Source: Rhodocollybia butyracea
Taxonomy: Eukaryota; Basidiomycota; Agaricomycetes; Agaricales; Omphalotaceae
Assembly: GCA_015501585.1 (NCBI GenBank)
Contig: JADNRY010000189.1
Location: forward strand, 1 to 64,000
Direction: 5' to 3'
DNA: 64,000 nucleotides
Shown piece by piece: positions 54,110 through 64,000 of the stretch. Position 1 is the first letter of the stretch; the number at the start of each line of letters is the position of its first letter. A program made the translations under genes and the position numbers. The notes below the pieces were generated by a model that saw only the letters and a list, made by a program, of their open reading frames with translations, did not search any database and was not told the origin of the DNA.

Positions 54110-57026
54110 ATGACCACCATCTCCATTGATGTGGGCAGCATTCTGCGCGAAGTGTTTCTCCTTGTAACGCAGCTCAAAGATGAGAGAGTTGCACTCAAGG
54201 AAAAAGTCAAGGCCGCGCAACTACTAGTCTATCGTGCGCTATCCTTGCATCCAGTGCTAGATCATATGCATCCTCCCACTGGAATGTTGGCAGACGTTGA
54301 CTGGTACACGGAGCTCCGATCACCTCTTACCTCTGGGATTTTCAAAAAGCTTGGTCAGTGTCAACAATATCAGTCCTTACTCAAACTGTACTCATCTAAT
54401 ATCACTGGCAGGGCAAAACGAACATTTCAAGAAAGCATCTCTACTTGGAGATACGGGAACAAGGACTAGAATTATGATGCTTCTGCTTTGGATCATCGGA
54501 CACAGGCTGTCCGAGGATCAAGTAGGAAAACTGATCTCTGCAGCAGTTGGCGAAGCACTGAAGAGGGGCAGGACAGAGAGTCCCAACTTGGAGGTCGAGC
54601 TTGCGCAACTTGACTCGGTTAGTTCTGTTCTGCTCAGCTTAAAGAAGATGATCAAGACCAAGCTCCCTCTTCCGCCTGGTAACGTTGTTTATAGTTAGCC
54701 GACTCACAATATATTGACTCCTTATTGTATAGATCGAAATCCCTTTCAAGGTCATGACTTCCGTGTAGAGGACGAGGACAAGGCTCTTCCTCGATCTGAG
54801 CTATGGGGATATGAACTTCCAGAGGAGCAGCAGTACGAGTATGACATCCGGCGTCATCCCACTCTTCTACTCAGTCCCCTCAAGGACAGAGTCATCATTC
54901 CACAAACAAAACTCACTATGTTGATTATCCAGTGGTCAGCCTGCAACTTTGGTCTTGGAAAAAAAGTCTACTCCATCGAGGACATCAACCGAGATGCACT
55001 GTGGAACGCCGATCCTCCACCTGCTGCCTTATGGGAGCTTCTCCCAGATGAGGATGAGGCAAATCTGGGTTTCGAGTATCCTAGCGGAGAGGCTCCGTAT
55101 GATATAATGTGGCAGGACGAACCTATCGAGGACTGGATTCATGCACGTTTCTGCTCTGTATACCCCGTGCATGGGTGGGCACACAATAGCTTTGTCCGAG
55201 TGCTTCTGTTCAATACCTTTTCAAGCTGTCAAGCTCTTCCCACGCACCACCAAGTTATGGCAGCGGTTCATGTCGCCAATCGACTCTGCCGTCAACTTCC
55301 AAGTGATGTATGGAAATACGCTGAACAGTTTATCATTGCCCGTTCTTTTCTTGAATGGATGAAGGAGGATGATCTGGAGCCATGGGACCATGTCTTCTCA
55401 GGGTGGACATCAGAGGAACGAGGAATGGGTGTGATCTTTGTTGACGCCCAGAAGTGGGTCCAGGAGCAGCCGGCTGAATATCCCTTATCATTCAGCGATG
55501 TATATGTGTTTCTAACAGATCCACAGGTCGTGTGTCAAAACGCATCAGACATACTTTCTCTGCCTCTCATCGGGAAACAGCAGTACTTATTTGATGCCGC
55601 GAATCATCTTCCAGACTTTGATGCAAATACCTGTACATGCGGCGAATGTGCACTCATCCACTCTGGACTGCCTGCGAATCTTGGATCATTCCGCTATCAG
55701 TACTTCGTTATTACTTCCCCCGTCCGAGCGGATGTGATGCGCTGACAATAGCATGGGAGCCTGCAATACACGCGGCCGAGGACTGGCTCAATACCCTTAT
55801 TGCAAAGGTTGAGTGTCAATTTTCTCTATTTCCTTGGGCAGAGGAGCGCCGCGCGGGTCCTGCTGTCCTCGAGATAGCCAATCTACTGGGATTTGAAGTT
55901 GGATCCATGCTCACAGATCAAGAACTACTCGGCTTCGTTGTCGCACTGAGCATTATCACTGACGATGTTCCTCCAGTCTCAGCCAAACCCACAGGTCCCT
56001 TTGGCATAGGGTACATTGCGAACCTGCCTTGGGCTGCAGATAGGGAGGATTATCGCATTGATGACTCACCTGACCGTGTTATATTTGCAATTGGAGGATG
56101 GATGTACGATATGGTTTCCAGTAATGGAGTGACCCTTCTTCATGAGCGAGAGGACCTTCGAATTGTTTACAACACCACCAGACCTGGAAAGTTCTCAGCC
56201 ATTTGCATGCCAGATTTTCGGCCAGATTATGCCTCATTTCTTCCACTTCACCATGTGCTCGAGTCCACTGGAATCGGCGCCTCCATGTCGTTGTCTTCCC
56301 CTTCGCTTGAAATGGAGAATGAGCCGGAGATGACCATTGTTCTGAGCAACCTGCACACTGATGCATTTCCCTTGCTCTCTGTATCATCCCCAGAGTACCC
56401 AGCCCCTAAGGGAGCATTGGCAGCTCTCATACGCGTAAAGATCTGGGGTAGAATAATTGAAACCATCTGGAAACCTTCCGTCGAGATAGGCTCACCATGC
56501 GAGCATACTTCCCTCTGGCACTGCATGACCCACTGCTCACCCACCGCCTTTGACCTCATTCAGCAAGTTCCAATATCCTCGCTTGAATCTGACGACAACA
56601 CACTTGATTCTTCACTTGCGAAAGAGCTGAATTTCCTTATGCTCGCCTCTGACGAGCAGTTGACTTGTGAGCAACATCTTCTCAAAAACAAGCTGGAAAG
56701 ACTGGCGAGGCTAGGAGACTCTTTGACAAAAGCAGGTTCACCATTGGAGAGGAACCGGGTGTGTATGGTGCGGTGTGGTATAAATGACGGACCCGTTGAT
56801 AGTATGATTGTGCTGGCGACATTGGCGCGTAAGAAGGTCTATGTCTTACATCACCGGTGTGTACAACAACGGCTTGTTTCAAGGGTGTGCACTGATTGAA
56901 ATCTCATTGGCGAGTAGGGAGTGCTGGGACTGCGCACTTGGAAAAATGCAAGATCGAGGATGCACTGTCGGCATCGCTATTGATACCAAGCATGTTAGTA
57001 GCTGTGACCAGTGTATATTGGTATAG
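54110..57026 (+). CDS. Large unknown protein gene with two one-base frame breaks
   Basis: Exon 1 is 54110-54353 and exon 2 54412-54678; exon 3 starts at 54733 (GT-AG introns of 58 and 54 bases). The product begins MTTISIDVGSILREVFLLVT and has a helical N-terminal quarter (KDERVALKEKVKAAQLLVYR), then a large globular region with CTCGECALIHSG. In the observed frame it stops at 55745. The next frame (ALTIAWEPAIHAAEDWL onward) continues to 56899, and a third part (YNNGLFQGCALIEISLASRE) to 57026. One extra C in the C-run near 55,720 and one base fewer near 56,840 would give one protein of about 934 residues. No family recognised. Either a decaying gene or two indel errors. Confidence 0.55.
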
Positions 57027-57061
57027 ATTTTGGAGAAACGAGAAGCAAGGAGTGAGATAGG

Positions 57062-57122
57062 GTTGTGTACTGATTGAAGTATTGTTGGTGAGTAGGGATT
57101 GTTGGGACTGTGCACTTGAAAA
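57062..57122 (+). repeat. Duplicated 3' end of the 54-kb gene
   Basis: About 60 bases (tgtactgattgaag to gtgcacttgaaaaaat) repeat, with changes, the coding stretch 56,887-56,946. It lies just after the stop and is no longer in a useful frame. It shows a local tandem duplication at the gene's 3' end. Confidence 0.55.
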
Positions 57123-57129
57123 AATCATC

Positions 57130-60100
57130 TGTTTGAATTCTACATATGAGACAAAAATAAATCGTCGCGTCTGAATCTCGAAGAACGCCTCAGGCCTCAG
57201 GCCTACTAATTTTAGCCGATATCGGGCCCAATCGAGCAAGAAAGGCGCCAACGCTTTGGCTCAGACCGCCGCTCATTTAGCGTCGATTTAGGTGGCTCTT
57301 TTGGCTCGTTTTTGTTGAGGCCTTGAGGGTGGACCGTGTTCCCTTCCCTTGTTCCTCGAGTAGACAGCACGCACAAAGGAGATCTGTATGTCAGGAGCTG
57401 GTACGTTTTCGAGTATGTGTTTCCACTGAAAGACGATTGGATGAGCGTACGTTGAGCGTACGAGCTTTGAAATTGACACCGAGCAGTCGCAATGCAAAAC
57501 GGTGCAGTTCAACGAGGAGAAGTGGCAGCGAGGTTGGATAGTTGGCAGTGGATCCATGGAGAACATGGCTGGTTTAGAGTCGTACCATCGTGCACGACGA
57601 CGACGGCTCGGGGAAAAAAGAGAGCAGAATAGGCGCGCTGGCGCCTACCCACGTCCTAATTTAGAAGTGATTGCGTTTTCGCTTACCTTCACTTGTCTTC
57701 TACTCAAACTGGCGCTACGCATCTCAGTTCTATCGTGACACCAACCTGGCCAACCATTCTTCCTATCGCTAATAGTAACATTCCTCTCTGCTGGCTTCCT
57801 ATGATCAGGATGTCCCGACTCCTTTCCTCGACAACTTGCAAGTTGGGCGACTGTCTTGCTTCTGGATTTCCAGCTTCAACTGGTGCGTCTGTGATTACTC
57901 AAAGCCTCCGAGTCCCCTTCTGATGACCACTACTTGGAGGCACCGCCCCTGCGTTGTATCCAAGCCACGAATGCTTTCAGTAAGTTACCATTAGCACATG
58001 TCCAGCTTTCTAGCCCATTGACTTCTCGTGCATGTTCTCAATGCATTGCTCGGCGACACCGGCATCGACACTCCCTTGTTCTAGCAATGCCGACACCTCC
58101 CACCACTCAACGACCTTTTTCCAGCTTAATTCGCTTTGCTTCCGAGCATCTCCGCTCGCTGGAGAGAATTTCGGTCGTTCAATCGCCTAGAATTAGCCGC
58201 ATCGGCTCAAATGAGATGGAACTTCAGCGTGAGTAGGACAATAAATTCTGTCATTGTCCTCGTATATTCACCCGGACTTCCTCGACGCGTCGAACACTTC
58301 CCTGGCATTCATTTTCATTGATTGAAATCCCTTGTCCTCACTCCTTCACTTTGAGCCCTGCGTTCACCGCTTTGTTCAGATCTCTTGGATTTAACGTTGG
58401 ATTGAGTGTGGGCCGGATTGGGAAGGGACACGGAATTTTTTCGGTCGCAGTTTGGTAATTATATATCAGTGCTCGAATTGATACCTCGGGTACTTCTGGT
58501 TGTCCTGCCTCCGACTCGAGTAAACATCCCACATCCCCTGAGTTGACGAGATTCACAGATGGGACCGGCGAGGGAAACATCATAGGATTGTGTACACATG
58601 TGTCTCTGGCAGAATCATCTCCTTTCCTTGTCGCCCACTCCTACTCTCCTTATCCATTAATTATACTCATATTCTCCCAAGCATCTTCGACGTGATCAAG
58701 CTGATGATTGTTCTGTCTATGAATGGGTGCGTCCCATTAAGGGAAGCTTTTATCCAGGTTCAACGATGTTGACTTCTGCATTGATATTAGCGTTTGTCCG
58801 ATTGACGTTCTTTTTCAACTCTCTTCATGTTGTTACTATCCCTCTGATCTCATCTCTTTCCACGTATTTCTTTCAGTCTACTTGGCAATGGGCCAAACAA
58901 CTGTACCATGGCCAACAAGGAAACATCGGGTTCGTCATTTTGATACATGCGTATTCGGTTCTGTGTACATACACTTGGGCACCATCCCTTGATTTCTCAC
59001 TTGTTATATCCATTCCAGTGTTCAACGTTCAACGTTCGGCTCTCATTGTAGTTGCAATCTTTAGTATTGTAAGTAGTAGAAGTTGTTATCTCAAGCTGTT
59101 ATCCTTTCATTATGTTTTTTGTTAATAGATTCACATTATGATTATCGGACTTGCGATGGAACCCGTTGAACACTGCTTTATAATAGTGAAACTTCGAAGT
59201 CAAGACTCAAATGGTTCCGGTTCCGTTACGTCCTACAGACCTGCAAAAATGAGATCAGACTTCAAGGATCAGACGTTTTTTTTTTTTCAAAGACCTCGTT
59301 GGGTAATTTACCCACTGATAAGGAGCATCCAACATTGATGTATGCAACGCTATCAAAGAACTATGTAGGAAAAAATCCGGGAAAACGCGCCATGCTCCGA
59401 GTTACTGGGCGCGTAAGAGCACTCGGGTCACGGTGGACTTACATGTTCAAGGTACCTCGGTGGACCAAGCGCTGAACTCAAGTACTACATAGCATTTATG
59501 CACGTTCCAGATGGTCACCGTTTATCTGGGATTCACGATGTAGATCCTGATCTACTATCGGTTGAAGTTGAACAAAGGGAAGATGATCGGAGGATAGACC
59601 ATCCTCAAAATCCATGAGGTTTACCTCGGTCCTCTTCACTTGCCCAATATTTTATCAGGGCGTTGAGATACTGATAAGTCGGCAACGACTTACACTACAC
59701 TGAGAGGTTTGTAAGGCTACTCGGCGTCAAGTTGTCGGCTGAATTTTTTTGTAAAGGATTGTGCCAACTCCGCCTCCGCCGGTCAGACACAGAGGATCAC
59801 GGAGAATAAGTACGATCCGGAATTTTTCTGGGCATTGCATTAAAACAACCCCTGAACAATCCTATCTGCCAAATATAGTCTATTGATCAAACAATCATAC
59901 AGACCCCTAACCCATAACTAACATTGCTACTACACTCGAATAAAAAGTCAAGGCCAGTGCTGGGTTGACTGATGGAAACAGTCAAGCAACTGCCATACCA
60001 TTACTGTAAGGGCCGGTGGCCAGAAGTCCTTAGGTCGCACGCGTGAACACTACAAAAGCTATGCGATTGTGTACTCAAGGTGCGAAAGAACTAGCGTAAT

Positions 60101-60680
60101 TAGCTAATTGTACGGTACTTAAGTAGACAAACTGAATAGGAATAGAAATAATATCTTATCAATTGATAAGATAAGGTAATTGGCGTACAACACCAAAGGA
60201 ATTGGGCCGCGCGCGTAGGGCGTGGCCGGCTGTTATCAGAATGGTGAGGGGGTAGGCAGAAGTGGAGGCGTTACAATTACAGAATCGGGTTTCACACACA
60301 TTACTCCTGACGTTGGAAATGAAAGAGGCGCAGACTGCACAGCAGATTTGCCAACACACTACGCAGCATATGCCATATGGACCAGACTCCTAAGAGACAA
60401 TGATGTTACCATGTTGATACGGGATAAAGTTTGACCGGCGACTCCTGAGTACCACAGGAATGCAATACAGCCAAGAATACAGCTGTTGCTTGTACGCTGC
60501 TTACAAGCTACCTGCTATGTCCCCCTGACCAACCATATCGTCTTCTATAGGTCGCCATAAAAAGCGACGGGTGGATGGAGATGTCTCCTTAGTCCTGCAG
60601 GTCCAGTCCCAACTCAAATACAGCTTGCTGGTCGATCTGTATTCTTTTCTACTCTATACTTCAAGTTCTCAAATTCTCAA
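57130..60680. other. Dispersed-repeat block and intergenic DNA
   Basis: 57,330-57,760 is the clearest copy of the dispersed repeat. 57,740-59,345 pairs with 43,100-44,720, and 59,290-59,760 pairs with 62,800-63,270. Plus-strand peptides such as LTSALILAFVRLTFF and GFVILIHAYSVLCTYTW are membrane-like, and an intron-like gtaagt near 59,070 occurs, so a decayed membrane-protein gene is possible. 59,770-60,680 is unique and shows no gene except the leader region of the next one. Confidence 0.45.
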
Positions 60681-60688
60681 GCTCAAAC

Positions 60689-61574
60689 ATGCGCTCTTCC
60701 ATTCTCTCTACCATTCTTCTTCTTTTTGCGCTCTTGGCAAACCCTGTGCTCCCTATGCCAATGCCCGGCCCTGGCGGCAATTCTCAGGTAGACAAGTTTT
60801 GTATTGGTTCTACACTATGAGGTTAATCCAGGTATTACAGGTAATAGCTGGCGGGCCGTCAGGAGTCAAAGTGCGCCATCTCTGAACCCATCTAAGAAGA
60901 GGCCACTCAGCACAGACCCCGAGGATTCGAGGCCATCAAAGTACCCAAAAACCCAAGTAAATATTTTTACTGTATTATTGTGCCACAGTGCCAGACCTAA
61001 TAAATATTTTACCAGCCCTTGGTGACCCTTATTGATAGAAAAGGTAGCGCCAAGACTGGCATTACTGAGACATCAGACAGTGCAACCATCACCAAGCTTC
61101 TTGAGGAAGCCTTCGGGGTGGATTCGCTATCCGTAGATTACCAAGGTAAATGGGAGCCGGACACACAAACACTGGCTCCGAAATCAGAGCTGAGGGCATG
61201 GATTTATTTTACCCTCACTAATTACAAAGATTGTGATCCATGTTTTGGTGGTTAGCAAGAGGTGATCGTTGTGAGTACTCGCTCCTGGATCCAGTGGTTT
61301 TCCTTACATTTCTCACATATGCTTTGCTAGTTCAAATGGAGGGCGAACACGCGAAGCCGTTGGTACTCAGCGCTAGTACTAATGAATTGTATATAGGAGT
61401 TAGCTTGGAGGCCGAAAGCCAGCTCGGAACGGCTTTGGAATTCGGAACGGGGCAAACCTGCTATTAAGCCAGGCCAGAACGCGAAGTTGACACAAGCTAT
61501 GCAGTCAGAATGGTTGAACATTTTGAATGAGTTTAATGCACGATTCATGGATCCAAACTTCCCTGTGCAGTAAA
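60689..61574 (+). CDS. Candidate small secreted protein
   Basis: The ATG at 60689 opens a clear signal peptide (MRSSILSTILLLFALLANPV, then LPMPMPGPGG), so entry into the secretory pathway is likely. A second exon (to 60956) is basic and Ser/Pro-rich, with SAPSLNPSKKRPLSTDPEDS resembling a nuclear localisation motif. Exon 3 from 61016 includes LLEEAFGVDSLSVDYQGKWE and AWIYFTLTNYKDCDP, and the end may be QAMQSEWLNILNEF to the stop near 61574. The phase between exons 1 and 2 fits only if the first intron is 60801-60840 (40 nt). One base is missing at 61,237 compared with the second copy. No family recognised. Exact structure uncertain. Confidence 0.5.
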
Positions 61575-62282
61575 CAATTTTTGTGTTGGTTCTACCATGC
61601 TGTTAGGTTAACTCGGATATTACAGGATTTGAGGTCATCAAAGTCCCAGAAAAAGGTAAATATTTACGAGGCTACATTGCACTACTTATACCTAATACAT
61701 ATTTCTAGGCTGGCCTACCCTTGGTGACATGCATTACCAAAAGGGTGAACTCATCGAGGAGGGTCCTCCGGTGGTTTCTACCCAAAAAATAGCCATCACC
61801 GCCTTTATCAATAGAGTCTACAGTGCGGACCCAGACTGGCTGCCCAGCTGGAAGCTCAGACAACCAGAATACCAAGGTCAATGTGTGCCGGACTCGCAAA
61901 CGCAGACTTCGTCCTGGAATGATAGGGAATGGATTTATTTTACCCTCACTAATTACAGAGATTGTGATCCATTGTACTGGTGGTTGGCGAGAGGTGATCA
62001 GGGTGAGTACTCGGTCCTGATCTAGTTTTCCTTACATTTCTCACATATGCTTTGCTAGTTGTGAAGAGTGGCAATAGCGGGAAACAGGTGCCACAGAGTA
62101 GTGCTGGGTTAATTTCTATGGGGCCTTGTGTCAGGACTGCCAGCTCGGAACATCTTCAGAGATCAGAAAGGGGGCAACCTGTTGATAACCCTCCTGGCCG
62201 ATCGTGGACCGGAACGCCGTGATGACGAAACTGATGCAGGACGAATGGGATAGAGTTGCTATTGAGTTAATGAACGATTTAT
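61575..62282 (+). pseudogene. 5'-truncated tandem copy of the secreted-protein gene
   Basis: From about 61,575 the sequence repeats the first gene starting inside its first intron (tttttgtgttggttctacca). It then has a shortened exon 2 (gatttgaggtcatcaaagt), exon 3 with EWIYFTLTNYRDCDPLYWW and LARGDQ, and a tail with KLMQDEWDRVAIELMNDL. The signal-peptide exon is absent. The two copies share introns of similar length (gtgagtac donor and ctttgctag acceptor). Without a leader or start the copy is probably not secreted, unless it serves as alternative 3' exons of the first gene. Confidence 0.55.
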
Positions 62283-62299
62283 GAATCCAGACTACAGAT

Positions 62300-64000
62300 A
62301 ATGGCGGTTCCCGATTCTGAGGCCTGAGTACTTAAGTAGTAAATACTTTGAGTTTGTACAGCTATTCCGTATGTAATACATTGGATCATGTAGGTCTGTG
62401 CATGATTACTTTTTACATAAGTATATCATATAGAATGCGCACTGTAAGTAATCAAGTTCTTCTGAGAAACATCATCCATTTACTTGGAGCACCACCTCCG
62501 ACCTCAGGGGCTGTTGTTATATGCATTCAGTGTTCAAGGCTCAACGTTTGGCTCTCGCTGTAGTTGCAATCTTTAGTACTGTAAGTAGTAGAAGCTGTTG
62601 TCTCAAGCTGTTATCCTTTCATTATGTTTTTTGTTAATAGATTTACATTTGATTATCGAGTCGCGATGGCACTCGTTGAAACTTTATAATAGTGAAACTT
62701 CGAAGTCAAATGGTTCCGTTCCGTTACGTCCTACAGACCTGCAAAAATGAGATCAGACTTCAAGGTATCTGGCAGACGTTTTTTTTTGCCAAAAACCTCA
62801 TTGGGTAATTTACATGCTAATAAGGAGACCCAACATTGATGTATACAACACTATCAAAGAACTAGTAGGAGGCGAACAAAATGAGACGAACAAAACCTTG
62901 AAAATATCCGGGAAAAACGCGCTATGCTCCGAGTTACTGGGCGCGTAAGAGCACTCGGTCACGTGTACTTACATGTTCAATGTACCTCAGTGAACCAAGC
63001 GCTGAACTCAAGTACTACATAGCATTTATGCACGTTCCAGACGGTCACCGTTTATCTTGATTCAGGACGTAGATCCTGATCTTATGATAGTTGTTGAACC
63101 AAGGAAAGATGAATCGATAGACCAATCTTCAAAATTCATGAGTTTACCTCAGTCCCAACTCGGTCCTCTTCACTTGCCCAATATTTTATCAGGCGTTGAA
63201 TACTGATAAGTCGGCAACAACTTACACTAAGTACACTGAGAACTGTTTTAAGGCTACTCAAGTTGTTGGTGTAGAAACAGCGGTCAGTCAACAAAGGTCG
63301 ACAGCATACTCACCTGAGAGTGTAAGATGTTACAGGAGTTGTAAGATGCTTGTTGAGAGCAGAACAAGTGTCCAGACGATAGTAGATTCCTGTTATTGTT
63401 ACAGGAAAATATCTACAGTATTATACTACAGAATATAATAAACCTATAACAATGTATGAGTCTACTTGAGTCGTACTGCTAAACATAGTGCATATACATG
63501 TGCATAATGTACCTAGAAGATGGATCCGTATGTAATTCTATAGGTATTGTTCATTGAGAGGCTTACTGTGCTAAGCGGAAAATGTGAGAAATGGCCCATA
63601 AACAGCCCAACCATCAACACCTACCACTAAACTACAATAAAGACTCTAAGTTCAGAGGGGATGTGAAATTACAAAGAGTTGAACTTTGAAATGAAAGGTG
63701 AATGCAAGAACTAAGGTAAAAAGGGGGAGAGCGGAAGGCTATATAATACAAGAAAGCACTGACAGAGGTTGTCTACCCAGACAGACTCTGACTGCAGCCT
63801 AACTACAATACTTTACTGGACTGAACTTTACTAAACTTGAAACAAAACAAACAAAACTAATAATACAACTGTGTGAAGTGAGGAGGAAATCCCTGCCTCT
63901 AATGTGAGGGGAATCTAAACCTGGGATCAACTATCAATCTGGGCTACATTATATAAGCAGGAGCGCCGCTGTGTAGTATGCACAGACCACTTAAGGTGTG
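62300..64000. other. Repeat remnants and AT-rich end of window
   Basis: 62,520-62,870 is a third partial copy of the 59.0-59.35 kb block and 63,010-63,270 a third copy of the tacatagcattta repeat. The last 500 bases are AT-rich, with a tatataa-type motif at 63,740 and another at 63,952, and could be part of an LTR or a promoter cut off by the window end. No gene called. Confidence 0.4.

Overview
The window looks like fungal nuclear DNA, most likely from a mushroom-forming basidiomycete (Agaricomycetes). The genes I could reconstruct have several short introns (about 50-90 nt, mostly GT-AG). Their products fit that group: NACHT-ankyrin STAND (NLR-like) proteins with the basidiomycete-type N-terminus, ricin-B-type beta-trefoil lectins, a lactonase beta-propeller and a probable seven-helix membrane protein. 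A Rhizoctonia/Ceratobasidium-like source is a guess from the lectin type only. No bacterial-style operons, rRNA, CRISPR arrays or convincing tRNA genes were seen.

Layout. 1-600 is a repeat-rich block full of the palindrome aggtcatgacct. 0.65-2.75 kb and 2.7-4.1 kb are decayed copies of DNA found again at 20.0-21.8 kb and 29.5-30.8 kb; the first includes a stub of an NLR gene. 4.56-15.48 kb is a young LTR element with 627/628-bp LTRs and a 5-bp target duplication. It carries its own non-pol ORFs and was split by a Ty3/gypsy element (6.43-13.03 kb, minus strand, 145-147-bp LTRs). 16.5-20.2 kb is an NACHT-ankyrin gene with a one-base frame break and an altered P-loop. 22.1-23.4 kb is a four-exon lactonase-family gene. 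25.5-27.2 kb is a probable 7TM gene, apparently broken.

31.06-31.72, 37.33-38.09 and 39.35-40.05 kb are three five-exon beta-trefoil lectin paralogues. Each is preceded by an array of a roughly 190-240-bp repeat. A 729-bp inverted-repeat element (35.87-36.60 kb) lies between the first two. 40.3-44.7 kb duplicates blocks from 27-29.6 kb and 57.3-59.4 kb. 44.98-47.85 kb is the intact paralogue of the 20-kb NLR (868 aa). A SINE-like insertion follows at 48.37-48.82 kb, a small three-exon gene of unknown function at 49.0-49.7 kb, and a large unknown gene at 54.1-57.0 kb. A secreted-protein candidate and a 5'-truncated tandem copy occupy 60.7-62.3 kb.

Together this is a duplication-rich accessory region where self/non-self recognition candidates (NLRs) and lectins expand by segmental and tandem duplication and are then broken by transposons and indels. 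Several frame breaks fall in homopolymer runs (18,548; 12,466; 25,744; the C-runs near 37,470 and 55,720). Before the affected genes are called pseudogenes, assembly error must be excluded.
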